Under the pieces are notes generated by a model. It was not told the origin of the DNA. It did not search any database and saw nothing but the letters and a program-made list of their open reading frames with translations. A stretch of 64,000 bases of DNA. It comes from an uncultured Clostridia bacterium (GTDB taxonomy: Bacteria; Bacillota; Clostridia; Peptostreptococcales; Anaerovoracaceae). The DNA lies in assembly GCA_934281605.1 (NCBI GenBank), contig CAKQXD010000001.1, positions 1 through 64,000 on the forward strand, read 5' to 3'. The position numbers were made by a program, and so were the translations under genes. Positions 52,579 to 61,900 of the stretch are shown one piece after another (the stretch's first letter is position 1; each line of letters opens with the position of its first letter).

Positions 52579-55004
52579 ATCTGATTGAAAAACTGAAAGA
52601 ACTGGATGACGAAAAGCAGCAGAAGCTTTTAGAGAAAATCAGGAAGGAGGGCTACCGGTATGGCGTCTATCCTCTGACCATGTCCCAGTATCTTCTGTGG
52701 TGCGGGTACAGCGCGGGAGAAAACGTGGTGCACCATTCCAATCCGGGGATGATGATCCGCATGAAGGGGATTTCCCGGGAAAAGGTGATCGAGACGGCGA
52801 AACAGCTGCGGCAGCTGCAGGATCCACTCCGATACCGTTTCGTGGAGATCCGCGGCTCCTATTTCCAGTACATCGACGACGATACTCCGTGGACGCTTCT
52901 GGAACAGGATCTGTCGGGTCTTGCCGGGCAGGCCCAGGAAGAAGCGCTGGAAAAGTGCTGCGAAGAATTCTATTTCAGGCCTATCGACCTGATCGACGGA
53001 TTCCCGGCGGTGTTTGAGCTGATCGCTCTATCACAAACGGAATATGTCCTCCTTATCAGTACCCACCACATCGTCAGCGACGGCATGACCATCGGCGTGC
53101 TCTACCAGGACTTCTGCAGTCTGCTGGCAGGAACGGCAAAGAAGCAGGAGTTTCAGTTCGGCCACTACGCTATGTTAAAAAGCGGCGAGGCCGGGCTAGA
53201 GGAAGAACGGAAAAACAGGGATTACTGGGTGCAGGAAATCAGGGGTATGGACAAGTATCTGGACGAACCGACGGATTACAGCCGCGACAGCGACCGGGCA
53301 GACAATGCCCGCGATGTAGTCCGCTATCTGACGGAGGAGCAGCGGGATGCGGTAGGTCGCACGGCGGCCAGGCTGGGCTGCAGTGCCTACAACGTTTTGT
53401 CCTCTCTGTTCAGCTTCGTCCTCCAGGCCTATACCCAGAAACAGAATCTGATCCTGGCGACGACGCTGTTCAACCGGGACGATCCAAGGTACAGAAATAT
53501 CGCAGGTGACTTCGCTTCGGTGATCCCTCTGGTATTCCGGGGCGACAGAAGCCAGACCCTGGACCAGTACATTCTCAGCAATACGGAGAACTTCAAGACG
53601 GCGCTGAAGCACGGGGATGTGGCAATCACTCACATTCAGCAGGAGTTCCCTCACGACAGAAGGGAAAACGCCAATCCGCTGTATCAGATCGTCTTCGTCT
53701 ACCACAATGAAAACCTGGCGGGCAGTCTGGAGACCTGCATCAACGGTACGGAGATCACATTGACCGAGCTGTATAACGAGAAGCGCCAGAGCCATTATAC
53801 TCTGGACATATGCGTGGAGATCAACCATTCGGAGCAGCGGGATATGATCCGGGCTCATTACTGCCAGAAGCTGTTCGAGCGGGAGACCGTTGAAAACGTG
53901 ATCGAGATCTTCCAGGATTCCATCCGGTATCTGGATGGTCCGGGCGATGTGAAGCTGGGCGATATGATCTTGGTGGGTTCGGAATCCAGGGCGGCGCTTA
54001 GGGAAACGGTGCCGCGGGTCCCGGAGGGGGCGGAGGCTGCAAAGCTTCCGGCGGACGAGTCTTTCGCCGTGACGGATCCGGGCAGCGGACGGACTGTCTG
54101 CATCCTGGGAAAGGACGATATACCGCTTCCGGCAGGTTTCTTCGGAAATGTATGGATGCGGGAGAATGGACAATGGTATCGCACCTGGCGCTGGGGCAGG
54201 ATCACTCTGGATGGACGTCTGGAAATTGATCCGGGCAAATCGGATCTGGTTCTGTTTCAGGGAGAACTCTGCAACAGGAAGAAGGCCAAGGAAGCCCTGG
54301 AGCAGGCTTTTTCAGGCATGACAGTTAGTTTGGGCTATCTTGATGAAAGTCATATGATCTTAAATTACAGTGGTATCAGCGGCATGCTGAACCGGAAAGA
54401 CGTGAGCCGCCTCTGCGGCTTTGCACCGACGTTACTTTATAAGACGGAGCGGAGCAGTCAGGAATACGTGCTGCGCCACCAGGAAAAGGTGCTTTTGGCC
54501 ATGGATCTTTTGCAGAAAGAAGGCTGTGAGACATGGACCGTGCAGCAGGAGGACTCCGACGAGGTCTGCGTAGTCTTTGCAGGAGAAAAAGCCGTGAAGC
54601 AGGCGCGGATCGACGAGATCTACGGAGAGATCCTGGACGAAAAGACGGAGTTCTGCTATCTGCCTCATCCACAGGAATGGGATGGAACGCTGGCGGCGCT
54701 GGATGAGATCTCTTCCTATCGCTACCACAAGAAGACGCGGAGCGACATGGAGCAGCAGCTGGCGAAGGTCTGGAGCGAGATCCTGAGCCACGAGGACTTT
54801 GGTGTGTATGACCATTTTTATGAGGTGGGCGGTAATTCCGTCAAGATCATCAAGCTGCTCCATGCGTTAAGGGAAACTTTTGACCTGGATCTGAAGATCA
54901 CAGATCTGTTTATCTATAATACGATCCATCAGCAGGGACAGTACATCAGCGAACTGAAGGAGATGACACCTGCGGTGGAGGAAGTGGAAGTGCTGAGTTT
55001 CTAG
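52575..55004 (+). CDS. NRPS module C - degenerate A - PCP
   Basis: 809 residues. The condensation domain (about 30-460) has the active-site HHIVSDG (164-170). The following about 250 residues are not a full adenylation domain: only a weathered A7-A8 remnant is visible (WYRTWRWGRITLDGRLE at 534-550, then DLVLFQGELC replacing the QVKIRG-type loop), and the ATP-binding core is missing. The carrier domain has S755 in VGGNSV. So it can condense and hold a substrate, but cannot load itself; an amino acid must come from another protein's A domain or the carrier receives a non-amino acid. It overlaps the preceding gene by four bases. Confidence 0.87.
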   Translation: MNLIEKLKELDDEKQQKLLEKIRKEGYRYGVYPLTMSQYLLWCGYSAGENVVHHSNPGMMIRMKGISREKVIETAKQLRQLQDPLRYRFVEIRGSYFQYIDDDTPWTLLEQDLSGLAGQAQEEALEKCCEEFYFRPIDLIDGFPAVFELIALSQTEYVLLISTHHIVSDGMTIGVLYQDFCSLLAGTAKKQEFQFGHYAMLKSGEAGLEEERKNRDYWVQEIRGMDKYLDEPTDYSRDSDRADNARDVVRYLTEEQRDAVGRTAARLGCSAYNVLSSLFSFVLQAYTQKQNLILATTLFNRDDPRYRNIAGDFASVIPLVFRGDRSQTLDQYILSNTENFKTALKHGDVAITHIQQEFPHDRRENANPLYQIVFVYHNENLAGSLETCINGTEITLTELYNEKRQSHYTLDICVEINHSEQRDMIRAHYCQKLFERETVENVIEIFQDSIRYLDGPGDVKLGDMILVGSESRAALRETVPRVPEGAEAAKLPADESFAVTDPGSGRTVCILGKDDIPLPAGFFGNVWMRENGQWYRTWRWGRITLDGRLEIDPGKSDLVLFQGELCNRKKAKEALEQAFSGMTVSLGYLDESHMILNYSGISGMLNRKDVSRLCGFAPTLLYKTERSSQEYVLRHQEKVLLAMDLLQKEGCETWTVQQEDSDEVCVVFAGEKAVKQARIDEIYGEILDEKTEFCYLPHPQEWDGTLAALDEISSYRYHKKTRSDMEQQLAKVWSEILSHEDFGVYDHFYEVGGNSVKIIKLLHALRETFDLDLKITDLFIYNTIHQQGQYISELKEMTPAVEEVEVLSF

Positions 55005-55019
55005 CTGGAAAGGACGACT

Positions 55020-58000
55020 ATGAAAGATACAATGAAAATTGCGGTCATCGGGGCATCAGTCCGGTTCCCGTATGCGGAAGAGCTGCGGGACCTGGATCGC
55101 ATCTATTCCAACAAGATGGACTGCATTCACGATATTACGCCGAAACGGATACGCCTCAACGGGCTGGACGAGAACACGGCGTATACTCAGTTCGGCTATC
55201 TGGAAAATCTGGATGAATTCGACTATGGATTTTTTAATATTTCCAGGACAGAGGCCATCTGCATCGACCCGCAGCAGCGGATCTGTCTGGAGCTGGCCTG
55301 CAAGGCCATCGAGAGCGCGGGCTATTGCCTGTCTTCAATGGCGGGCACCAATACTGCAGTGTTTGTAGGCGGAGGCAAATCCACCTATGACAAGCTCTAC
55401 GACGACGATACCGGGTTCGCAGCCACGGGAGAAATGGCGGACGCCATGGCAGGCAGGATCAGCTACATGCTGGATCTTCACGGAGAGGCCATGGTCTGCT
55501 CTACGGCGTGTTCTTCTTCCATGTATGCGACTTACGATGCGTGCACCAAGCTGCTGGCGGGAAGCTGCGATGCAGCTCTGGTGGGGGGCGTGCTCCTGTA
55601 CTTCGATGTGATGAAGCAGAGTGACGTGACCGAGGATGCTGGAACTATCGGACTGGCTGCGCCGGACGGACGGTGCAAGACTTTTGACAACCGGGCCGAC
55701 GGGATCAACCTGTGCGAGGGAGCGGGTTTCATCTTCTTAAAGCGTTATGAGGATGCAAAAGCGGACGGCGACAACATCCTGGCGGTCATCACGGCTGCCG
55801 GATCCAATCAGGACGGGGGACGTTCCAACAGCTTTACGGCGCCAAGCATCACAGCGCAGACGGAGATCTTCACCCGCGTGTGGGAGCGCTGGGGCATCGA
55901 TCCTATGACCATCGGCTACTATGAGGCCCACGGGACGGGAACCAAGATCGGCGATCCCATCGAGATCGCTTCCATCACGGAGGCATACAAGGGCTACACG
56001 GACAAGAAACAGTTCTGTCCGATTGGCAGCTTAAAGACCAATTACGCACATCCGGGCTCGGCGGCTGGTGTGGCCAGCGTCCTCAAGGGGATCCTGTCCA
56101 TTCAGGGCAAAAAGAAGTACCCGCTGCGGGATCTGCAGAAGCCCAACCACATGATCGACTTTGAAAACTCCCCGGTCTATCCCATCGCGGAGCTGGAGGA
56201 ATGGCCGGACGAACACCGCGTCTATGCCATCAACGGTTTCGGTTCCACCGGGACCAACGTACATATCGTTATGGAAAACGACCGGCAGCCGGAGAGTCCT
56301 TCCGATGCGGCACAGATGGACGAGCATCTCATCTCAATCAGTACCAGGAAGGGACAGCTGCTGAAGGAATACAAGGAAAAGCTGCTGCAGGATCTGGAGG
56401 ATCCGGCGCTGGCGGACTGCAGTCTGGGAGACATCTGTGCGACCTTTGATCTGGGCCGCGACGACTATAAATACCGAAGCGCGACGCGGATCAGCAGCCG
56501 TCAGGACCTGATGGAATTCCTGAAAAAAGACAATGAGCCAAAGCAGGCTGCATCGCGGAAACTGGTTCTTCTCTGCTCTGGAGACGGGACATATACAGAC
56601 GAAATGATAGAAACACTTTGCCGCAGATATCCGGCGGTAAAGGACTACTGCCGGCAGATGGCGGACTACTGCAAAGACCTGAAGGTGCGGGATGCTGTCA
56701 TAGATGCGGCTATCCTGCTGCAGCTGCGGGCATGGGGAATCTCTTCCAAGACCATGATCGGAACGGGACGGGGAACCGTTTCTATCCAGCTGGCGGAAGG
56801 CAGGCTTGATCCGCAGGATCTGGCGCATGCAGTGGAAGCGCAGGCGGCAAAAACGCTGGATGAAAAGAAGTTTATCGACTACATGATCATGCTGGCGGAA
56901 GCGGAAGACGATCCGTTACTTTGTTTGGACATCGCGGAACACGGCAGACTGCTCCAGGCGCTTCGGTTTGCATCAAGCGTTTGTAATGAAAATGGCGGAG
57001 AAGATCGGTGGATGCTAGTAGAAGCTCTCTGCGGAGATTCTCTCCTTGACGGTCTGGCTGCCCTCTACGAAGCAGGGGTGGATCTGGACTGGAAGGAATT
57101 TTATAAAAACGTCCGCTATCGTAAGGTATTTCTGGCAACCTATCCGTTCGAGAAGACTTCGGCGTGGCCGGAGCATGTCAAGAAACAGGATGGAAGCGCA
57201 GCTGCAGAGACGGCGGAGGAAGAGGTCGATGCTTCCATGGATCTGCGGACCTTCCTGCGGGAAACCTGGCGGAAGACCCTGGGACTTTCGGAGCTGGGAG
57301 ATGAGGACGATGTCTTCGAGCTGGGAGCCAATTCTCTGGTTTCCATGTCCATCATCAAAAAGATCCGGGAGCACACGGGAATCGAACTGGACTTCGAGGA
57401 CGTGTTCATCTACCCGACGGTCAATGAGCTGTATGACTATCTGCTGACACTGGCCGATCCGGAGACGCTGGAAGCACTGGAAAACGGAGGCGCTGAAGAT
57501 AACAATGCGGCTGGCGGTAAGAAAAAGCCGGAAGGAACTTTGCAGGAAGAAAACGGACTGGTTTCCGGAAATCAGGAGCGGATGCTCTACATTCTGGAAG
57601 ACTCCGGCAATAAGGCCATTTACAATATGCCGGTGCTGTACCGGATCGAGGGAGAGCTTCGGACGGAAGCACTGACGGAAGCGGTGCAGCAGATCATCCA
57701 GCGCCATGACGTGCTTCATACGATTTACGAGAAGGCGGAGGGTGAATACAGACAGAAGGTACTGCAGGATTATGAATTCGATATTCCGGTGATGGACGGT
57801 AGCGCCATGACGGAGGCTGAGATCAGGGGGCTGGCTGCAAAGGAGGCGGCCAAGCCGTTTGATCTGTTTCAGGAGATCCCGGAACGGATGCTCTTGATCC
57901 GCTGCAGCGAGACGGAGTACTACTGGTTCGTCAACATCCATCATATCGCGGCGGACGGCTGGTCGCTGGGGCTGTTCTATACCGAGCTGGAGCAGCTGTA

Positions 58001-58901
58001 TCACGGACTGGTGAGCGGGGAGCACCCGCAGCTTACCCCTCTGACGCTCCAGTACAGCGGATACGCTCAGCGGGAGCACGCGTATCTGCAGAGCAGAGAA
58101 GCGGAGGAGGATGCAGCCTACTGGACGAAGCAGCTGGAGGGCGTTCGCGGGATTTTAGACTTCCCGACTGATAAACAGCGTCCGGAGATCCAGCAATTCC
58201 GGGGAGGCAGCACACGCCTCGATCTGGGCCAGGAGCTGACGGAGAAGCTGGAGCATTACTGCCGGGAGCACAACATGTCGGAGTTCATGCTCCTGGAAAG
58301 CGTCTACGCTATTTTGCTCCATCTGTATTCCGGCTCCGACGATATCTGCGTCGGTGTACCGTTTGCAAACCGCAGGGATGAGGATGTGCAGCAAATGATC
58401 GGCTTCTTCGCCAACACCATCGTCATCCGCAGCCGCTTTGCAGAAAAGCAGGGAACGGAAGCGTTCCTGCAGGCCAGCCGGAAGATCATCAGCGACGCCT
58501 TCCTCCATTCGGCCATCCCGTTTGAAGAGGTGGTGAAGAACCTGAGATTTGAACGGAGCACGGCACATGCGCCGCTGTTCCAGTACGCATTTACCATGCA
58601 GAACTTCGCCCTTTCGGATATGGCGCTGGACGGAGTGTCCGTCCAGATGGAAGAGCCTCTGGTGAGTGGAGTCAAATTCGACCTGACCTTCTCCCTGTTC
58701 CGCACGGATACGGAGATCGCAGGCAACATCGAATACGACGCGGATCTGTTTACGCTGGAGTATGTGGAACGGATCCTGGAGGATTACGTGCGTATCCTGG
58801 AAGCGGTCATCGGAGAGAATACACCGGAGATCGAGGCCATCGACCTTTCGGCACAGAACGTGATCGAGGCTTCTGAAAATCCTTTTGACAGCCTTTTTTA
58901 G
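55020..58901 (+). CDS. Hybrid PKS-NRPS, KS - degenerate AT - ACP - C
   Basis: 1293 residues. KS (about 5-420) has C164 (TACSSS), H304 (EAHGTG) and H344 (NYAHPGSAAG, where NIGH is usual). The AT region (about 515-710) is short and its GHSxG nucleophile is replaced by GTGRGT (581-586), with the post-AT linker LATYPFEKTSAW still recognisable, so the AT is inactive. ACP S772 (GANSL) is followed by a condensation domain (about 845-1293) with HHIAADG (974-980). Its extender must be supplied in trans, for example by the AT of the first PKS. The terminal C domain will use the A-PCP of the next protein. Confidence 0.9.
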   Translation: MKDTMKIAVIGASVRFPYAEELRDLDRIYSNKMDCIHDITPKRIRLNGLDENTAYTQFGYLENLDEFDYGFFNISRTEAICIDPQQRICLELACKAIESAGYCLSSMAGTNTAVFVGGGKSTYDKLYDDDTGFAATGEMADAMAGRISYMLDLHGEAMVCSTACSSSMYATYDACTKLLAGSCDAALVGGVLLYFDVMKQSDVTEDAGTIGLAAPDGRCKTFDNRADGINLCEGAGFIFLKRYEDAKADGDNILAVITAAGSNQDGGRSNSFTAPSITAQTEIFTRVWERWGIDPMTIGYYEAHGTGTKIGDPIEIASITEAYKGYTDKKQFCPIGSLKTNYAHPGSAAGVASVLKGILSIQGKKKYPLRDLQKPNHMIDFENSPVYPIAELEEWPDEHRVYAINGFGSTGTNVHIVMENDRQPESPSDAAQMDEHLISISTRKGQLLKEYKEKLLQDLEDPALADCSLGDICATFDLGRDDYKYRSATRISSRQDLMEFLKKDNEPKQAASRKLVLLCSGDGTYTDEMIETLCRRYPAVKDYCRQMADYCKDLKVRDAVIDAAILLQLRAWGISSKTMIGTGRGTVSIQLAEGRLDPQDLAHAVEAQAAKTLDEKKFIDYMIMLAEAEDDPLLCLDIAEHGRLLQALRFASSVCNENGGEDRWMLVEALCGDSLLDGLAALYEAGVDLDWKEFYKNVRYRKVFLATYPFEKTSAWPEHVKKQDGSAAAETAEEEVDASMDLRTFLRETWRKTLGLSELGDEDDVFELGANSLVSMSIIKKIREHTGIELDFEDVFIYPTVNELYDYLLTLADPETLEALENGGAEDNNAAGGKKKPEGTLQEENGLVSGNQERMLYILEDSGNKAIYNMPVLYRIEGELRTEALTEAVQQIIQRHDVLHTIYEKAEGEYRQKVLQDYEFDIPVMDGSAMTEAEIRGLAAKEAAKPFDLFQEIPERMLLIRCSETEYYWFVNIHHIAADGWSLGLFYTELEQLYHGLVSGEHPQLTPLTLQYSGYAQREHAYLQSREAEEDAAYWTKQLEGVRGILDFPTDKQRPEIQQFRGGSTRLDLGQELTEKLEHYCREHNMSEFMLLESVYAILLHLYSGSDDICVGVPFANRRDEDVQQMIGFFANTIVIRSRFAEKQGTEAFLQASRKIISDAFLHSAIPFEEVVKNLRFERSTAHAPLFQYAFTMQNFALSDMALDGVSVQMEEPLVSGVKFDLTFSLFRTDTEIAGNIEYDADLFTLEYVERILEDYVRILEAVIGENTPEIEAIDLSAQNVIEASENPFDSLF

Positions 58902-58925
58902 TTCAGAATAAGTGAGGATAGATAT

Positions 58926-61900
58926 ATGTTATTTTTAGGAATGGATTTGACCGAGGAAGACAAGAGAATCATCTCGGAGATAAATAATACGGAGCATCCA
59001 CTCCCGCCGGAGATGCTGCCGGAGCTGATCGCTGCTGGTCTGCGCCGCGATTCGGAGAAGACTGCCGTCATCGCAGGCGGCAGGGAATACCGGGCCTGTG
59101 AAGTGGAATCGGATCTGCAGGACATGACGGCATTTTTAATGCAGGAAGGGCTGCGGCCGGGAGAAACGGTAGCTCTCATGTTCCGGAAAGGGTATCAGCA
59201 GATCTCGGCGGCTCTGGGGACGACCTATGCAGGATGCGCCTATTCACCCATCGAATACGGTCTGCCGCTGCTGCGAGTCAAGGAATCTCTGCAGAGCAGT
59301 AAGGCGAAGCTGCTGATCACCGATGAAGAAAACAGAGCCAGACTGAAAGAATCCGGACTGTTTGACTTTATGGAAATCTACACGTGGGAGGAGGCCAGGA
59401 TAAAGAACCACCAGATCGCCGGACCGCGGATTCCGTCGGGCAGCGATAATTTCGCCGTGATCTTTACATCGGGATCCACGGGAAAGCCCAAGGGCGTGCA
59501 GGTGACCTTCGACAATATCAGAAACTGTTTCGCTCATACGGCGTGGTTTTATAGTGTTGGTCCGGAGAATCGGAGCATTTCCGTGACCAACTTCTGTCAC
59601 GATATGAGCATCTATGAATTATATGGGACTATTTCCAACGGCGGTTCGGTAGTCATGCCTGATGCGGAACGGGAGACAGATCCGGCTCACTGGGCGGAGC
59701 TGATGATCCGATATGAGGTCAACACCTGGGATTCGGTGCCGACGCTGGCCAATTTGCTGACGCTGGCGCTGGAACAGGAGGATCTAAAGATCCCCAGCAT
59801 GAAGATGATGATCCTGGGCGGGGAATTCGTTCCCATCCAGGTGGTCAAGGATCTGCAGCATTATCTCCCTAATGTACAGATCTACACCATCGGAGGACCG
59901 ACGGAAACGACCATCTGGAACATCAACCACAAGGTGGAACCGAAGGATCTGAACGGTAAAGTCATCCCTTACGGCCGCCCTATCTGGAACACGGAATACT
60001 ATATTCTCGACGAAAATCTGAAGATCCTGCCGCCGGGTGAGATCGGCGTCATCTACAACACCGGCATGTCGGTGACCAAGGGTTATACGGACTACGATCT
60101 GACCCAGGAACGATACATCCGCCATCCGCTGCTGAATGTGAGAATGTACAACACGGGAGATCTGGGCAGCTACAATAAAGACGGCTATATCGAGATCCAC
60201 GGCAGAGCGGACAACCAGGTGAAGATCCAGGGCAAGCGGATCGAGCTGGGCGAGATCGAAAGCGTGCTGGGCCAGTCGGACATGGTCAGCCAGACGGCGG
60301 TCACGGCGCTGGAAGAACAGATTTACGCCTTCTGTACGCTGAAAGAGGAATACGTGACGGACAAGCTGGAAGACAACTGGTCCCAGGTTTTCGACGAGAC
60401 CTACAGCGGACAGCGGGAGGACGCTGCCGGAGAGAAGGAAGACTTCAGCAGCTGGTTCAGCAGCTATACCCACAAGCCGATCCCGCTGGAGGAAATGCGC
60501 AGCTGGCGTGACCTGACCCTGAAACGGATCGATGCGGTCAAGGGCAAGCGGATCTTCGAGATCGGATGCGGCACGGGACTTCTGCTCCATCGTCTGGCAC
60601 CGGAATGTGAGTCCTTCGTGGGCATCGACATTTCCCAGGTGGCCGTGGACAATCTGAAAAAGGAACTGGAAGCCGACGGCATCACCAATACGGAAGTCTA
60701 CTGCAAGGGTGCCGGAGATCTGGCGGAATTTGCCGACCGGAAATTCGATACGATCATCATCAACTCGGTTATCCACTTCTTCCGGGACGATGCGTACCTG
60801 CTGGACGTGATCCGTCAGTGCGGCAAGATGCTGGACGAGGGCGGCTGTCTCTTTATCGGAGACGTGAGAAACTACGATCTTCTGGAGCTGTTCCATGCGT
60901 CCGTCATCTTCGCGGGAGCGCCGGAGGACGCTGATCCGGAAAGTCTGAGACAGAGGATCCGGGAACGTCTGGAACGGGAAAAGGAACTGACCGTTTCACC
61001 TGCATTTTTCAAGGCGGCCTGCCGGATCCTGCCGGAGTATTCCAGCGTCAGGATCCAGTGCAAGGAAAGCGAATACGACAATGAGCTGACCCGGTTCCGC
61101 TACGACGTCACACTGCAGCGGGTGGTAACGGATGAAGCGGGAGATACCGTTTTCTTCGACGGTGCAAAGACGAAGATCAAGGACAGCGAGCTGGAGCAGG
61201 CTCTTACGGCCGGTAAAAATGTTCGCGTCACCAATATCCCGCACGGCTACCTGCTGGACAGCATCCGCCGCTTCTGTGACGTGGAACACCGGAACTTTGC
61301 TTTCAGCGATCAGGAACTGCAGAATGCACACATCCCTCATCACTACCATGCTCTGGCGGAGCGCTGCGGATATCAGTGCTGCGTGGAAACCGATGCTTCA
61401 GGCAGGATGGATATCCGCATAGGGCGTGAGATCTGTGCCGCCCTGCAGGACGCTGAGACGGATCCGGACAAGTTGTCCGACTGCGTCAACGAACCGTATC
61501 AGGAGCTGACCACCATGGACTTCGTGCAGGAGCTTCGCGCCTTTGCAGGAGAATATCTGCCGGGTTACATGATCCCGGATCGGATCAGCATTTTACAGGA
61601 ACTGCCGACGCTGCAGAACGGCAAGATCGACCGGAAAGCGCTGAAGGCCATGGCGGAGGAAGAACGGGAAGCCTGTAAAGATCAGCAGGAGGCGGAGGAC
61701 GCTTTGCAGGATGTGGATGCGGCAAAGGACCCGACGGAATTCGTCAGAAAGTTTTACAGAGGAATGTTCCACGAGGACGTGGATCCCGACGCGCCGTTCC
61801 TGACTATCGGGGGCCATTCCCTGCTGGCCATGCAGCTCCTTTCAGCGGTGAAAAAGAATCTGGGCGTGACCATCCGCCTGTCGGAGTTCATGCAGGATTC

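Noticed and set aside
44600..58901. Classical trans-AT polyketide synthase
   Set aside because: The first PKS has an intact AT in cis and the second a degenerate AT with its linker, so the line derives from a cis-AT type; no free AT is in the window.
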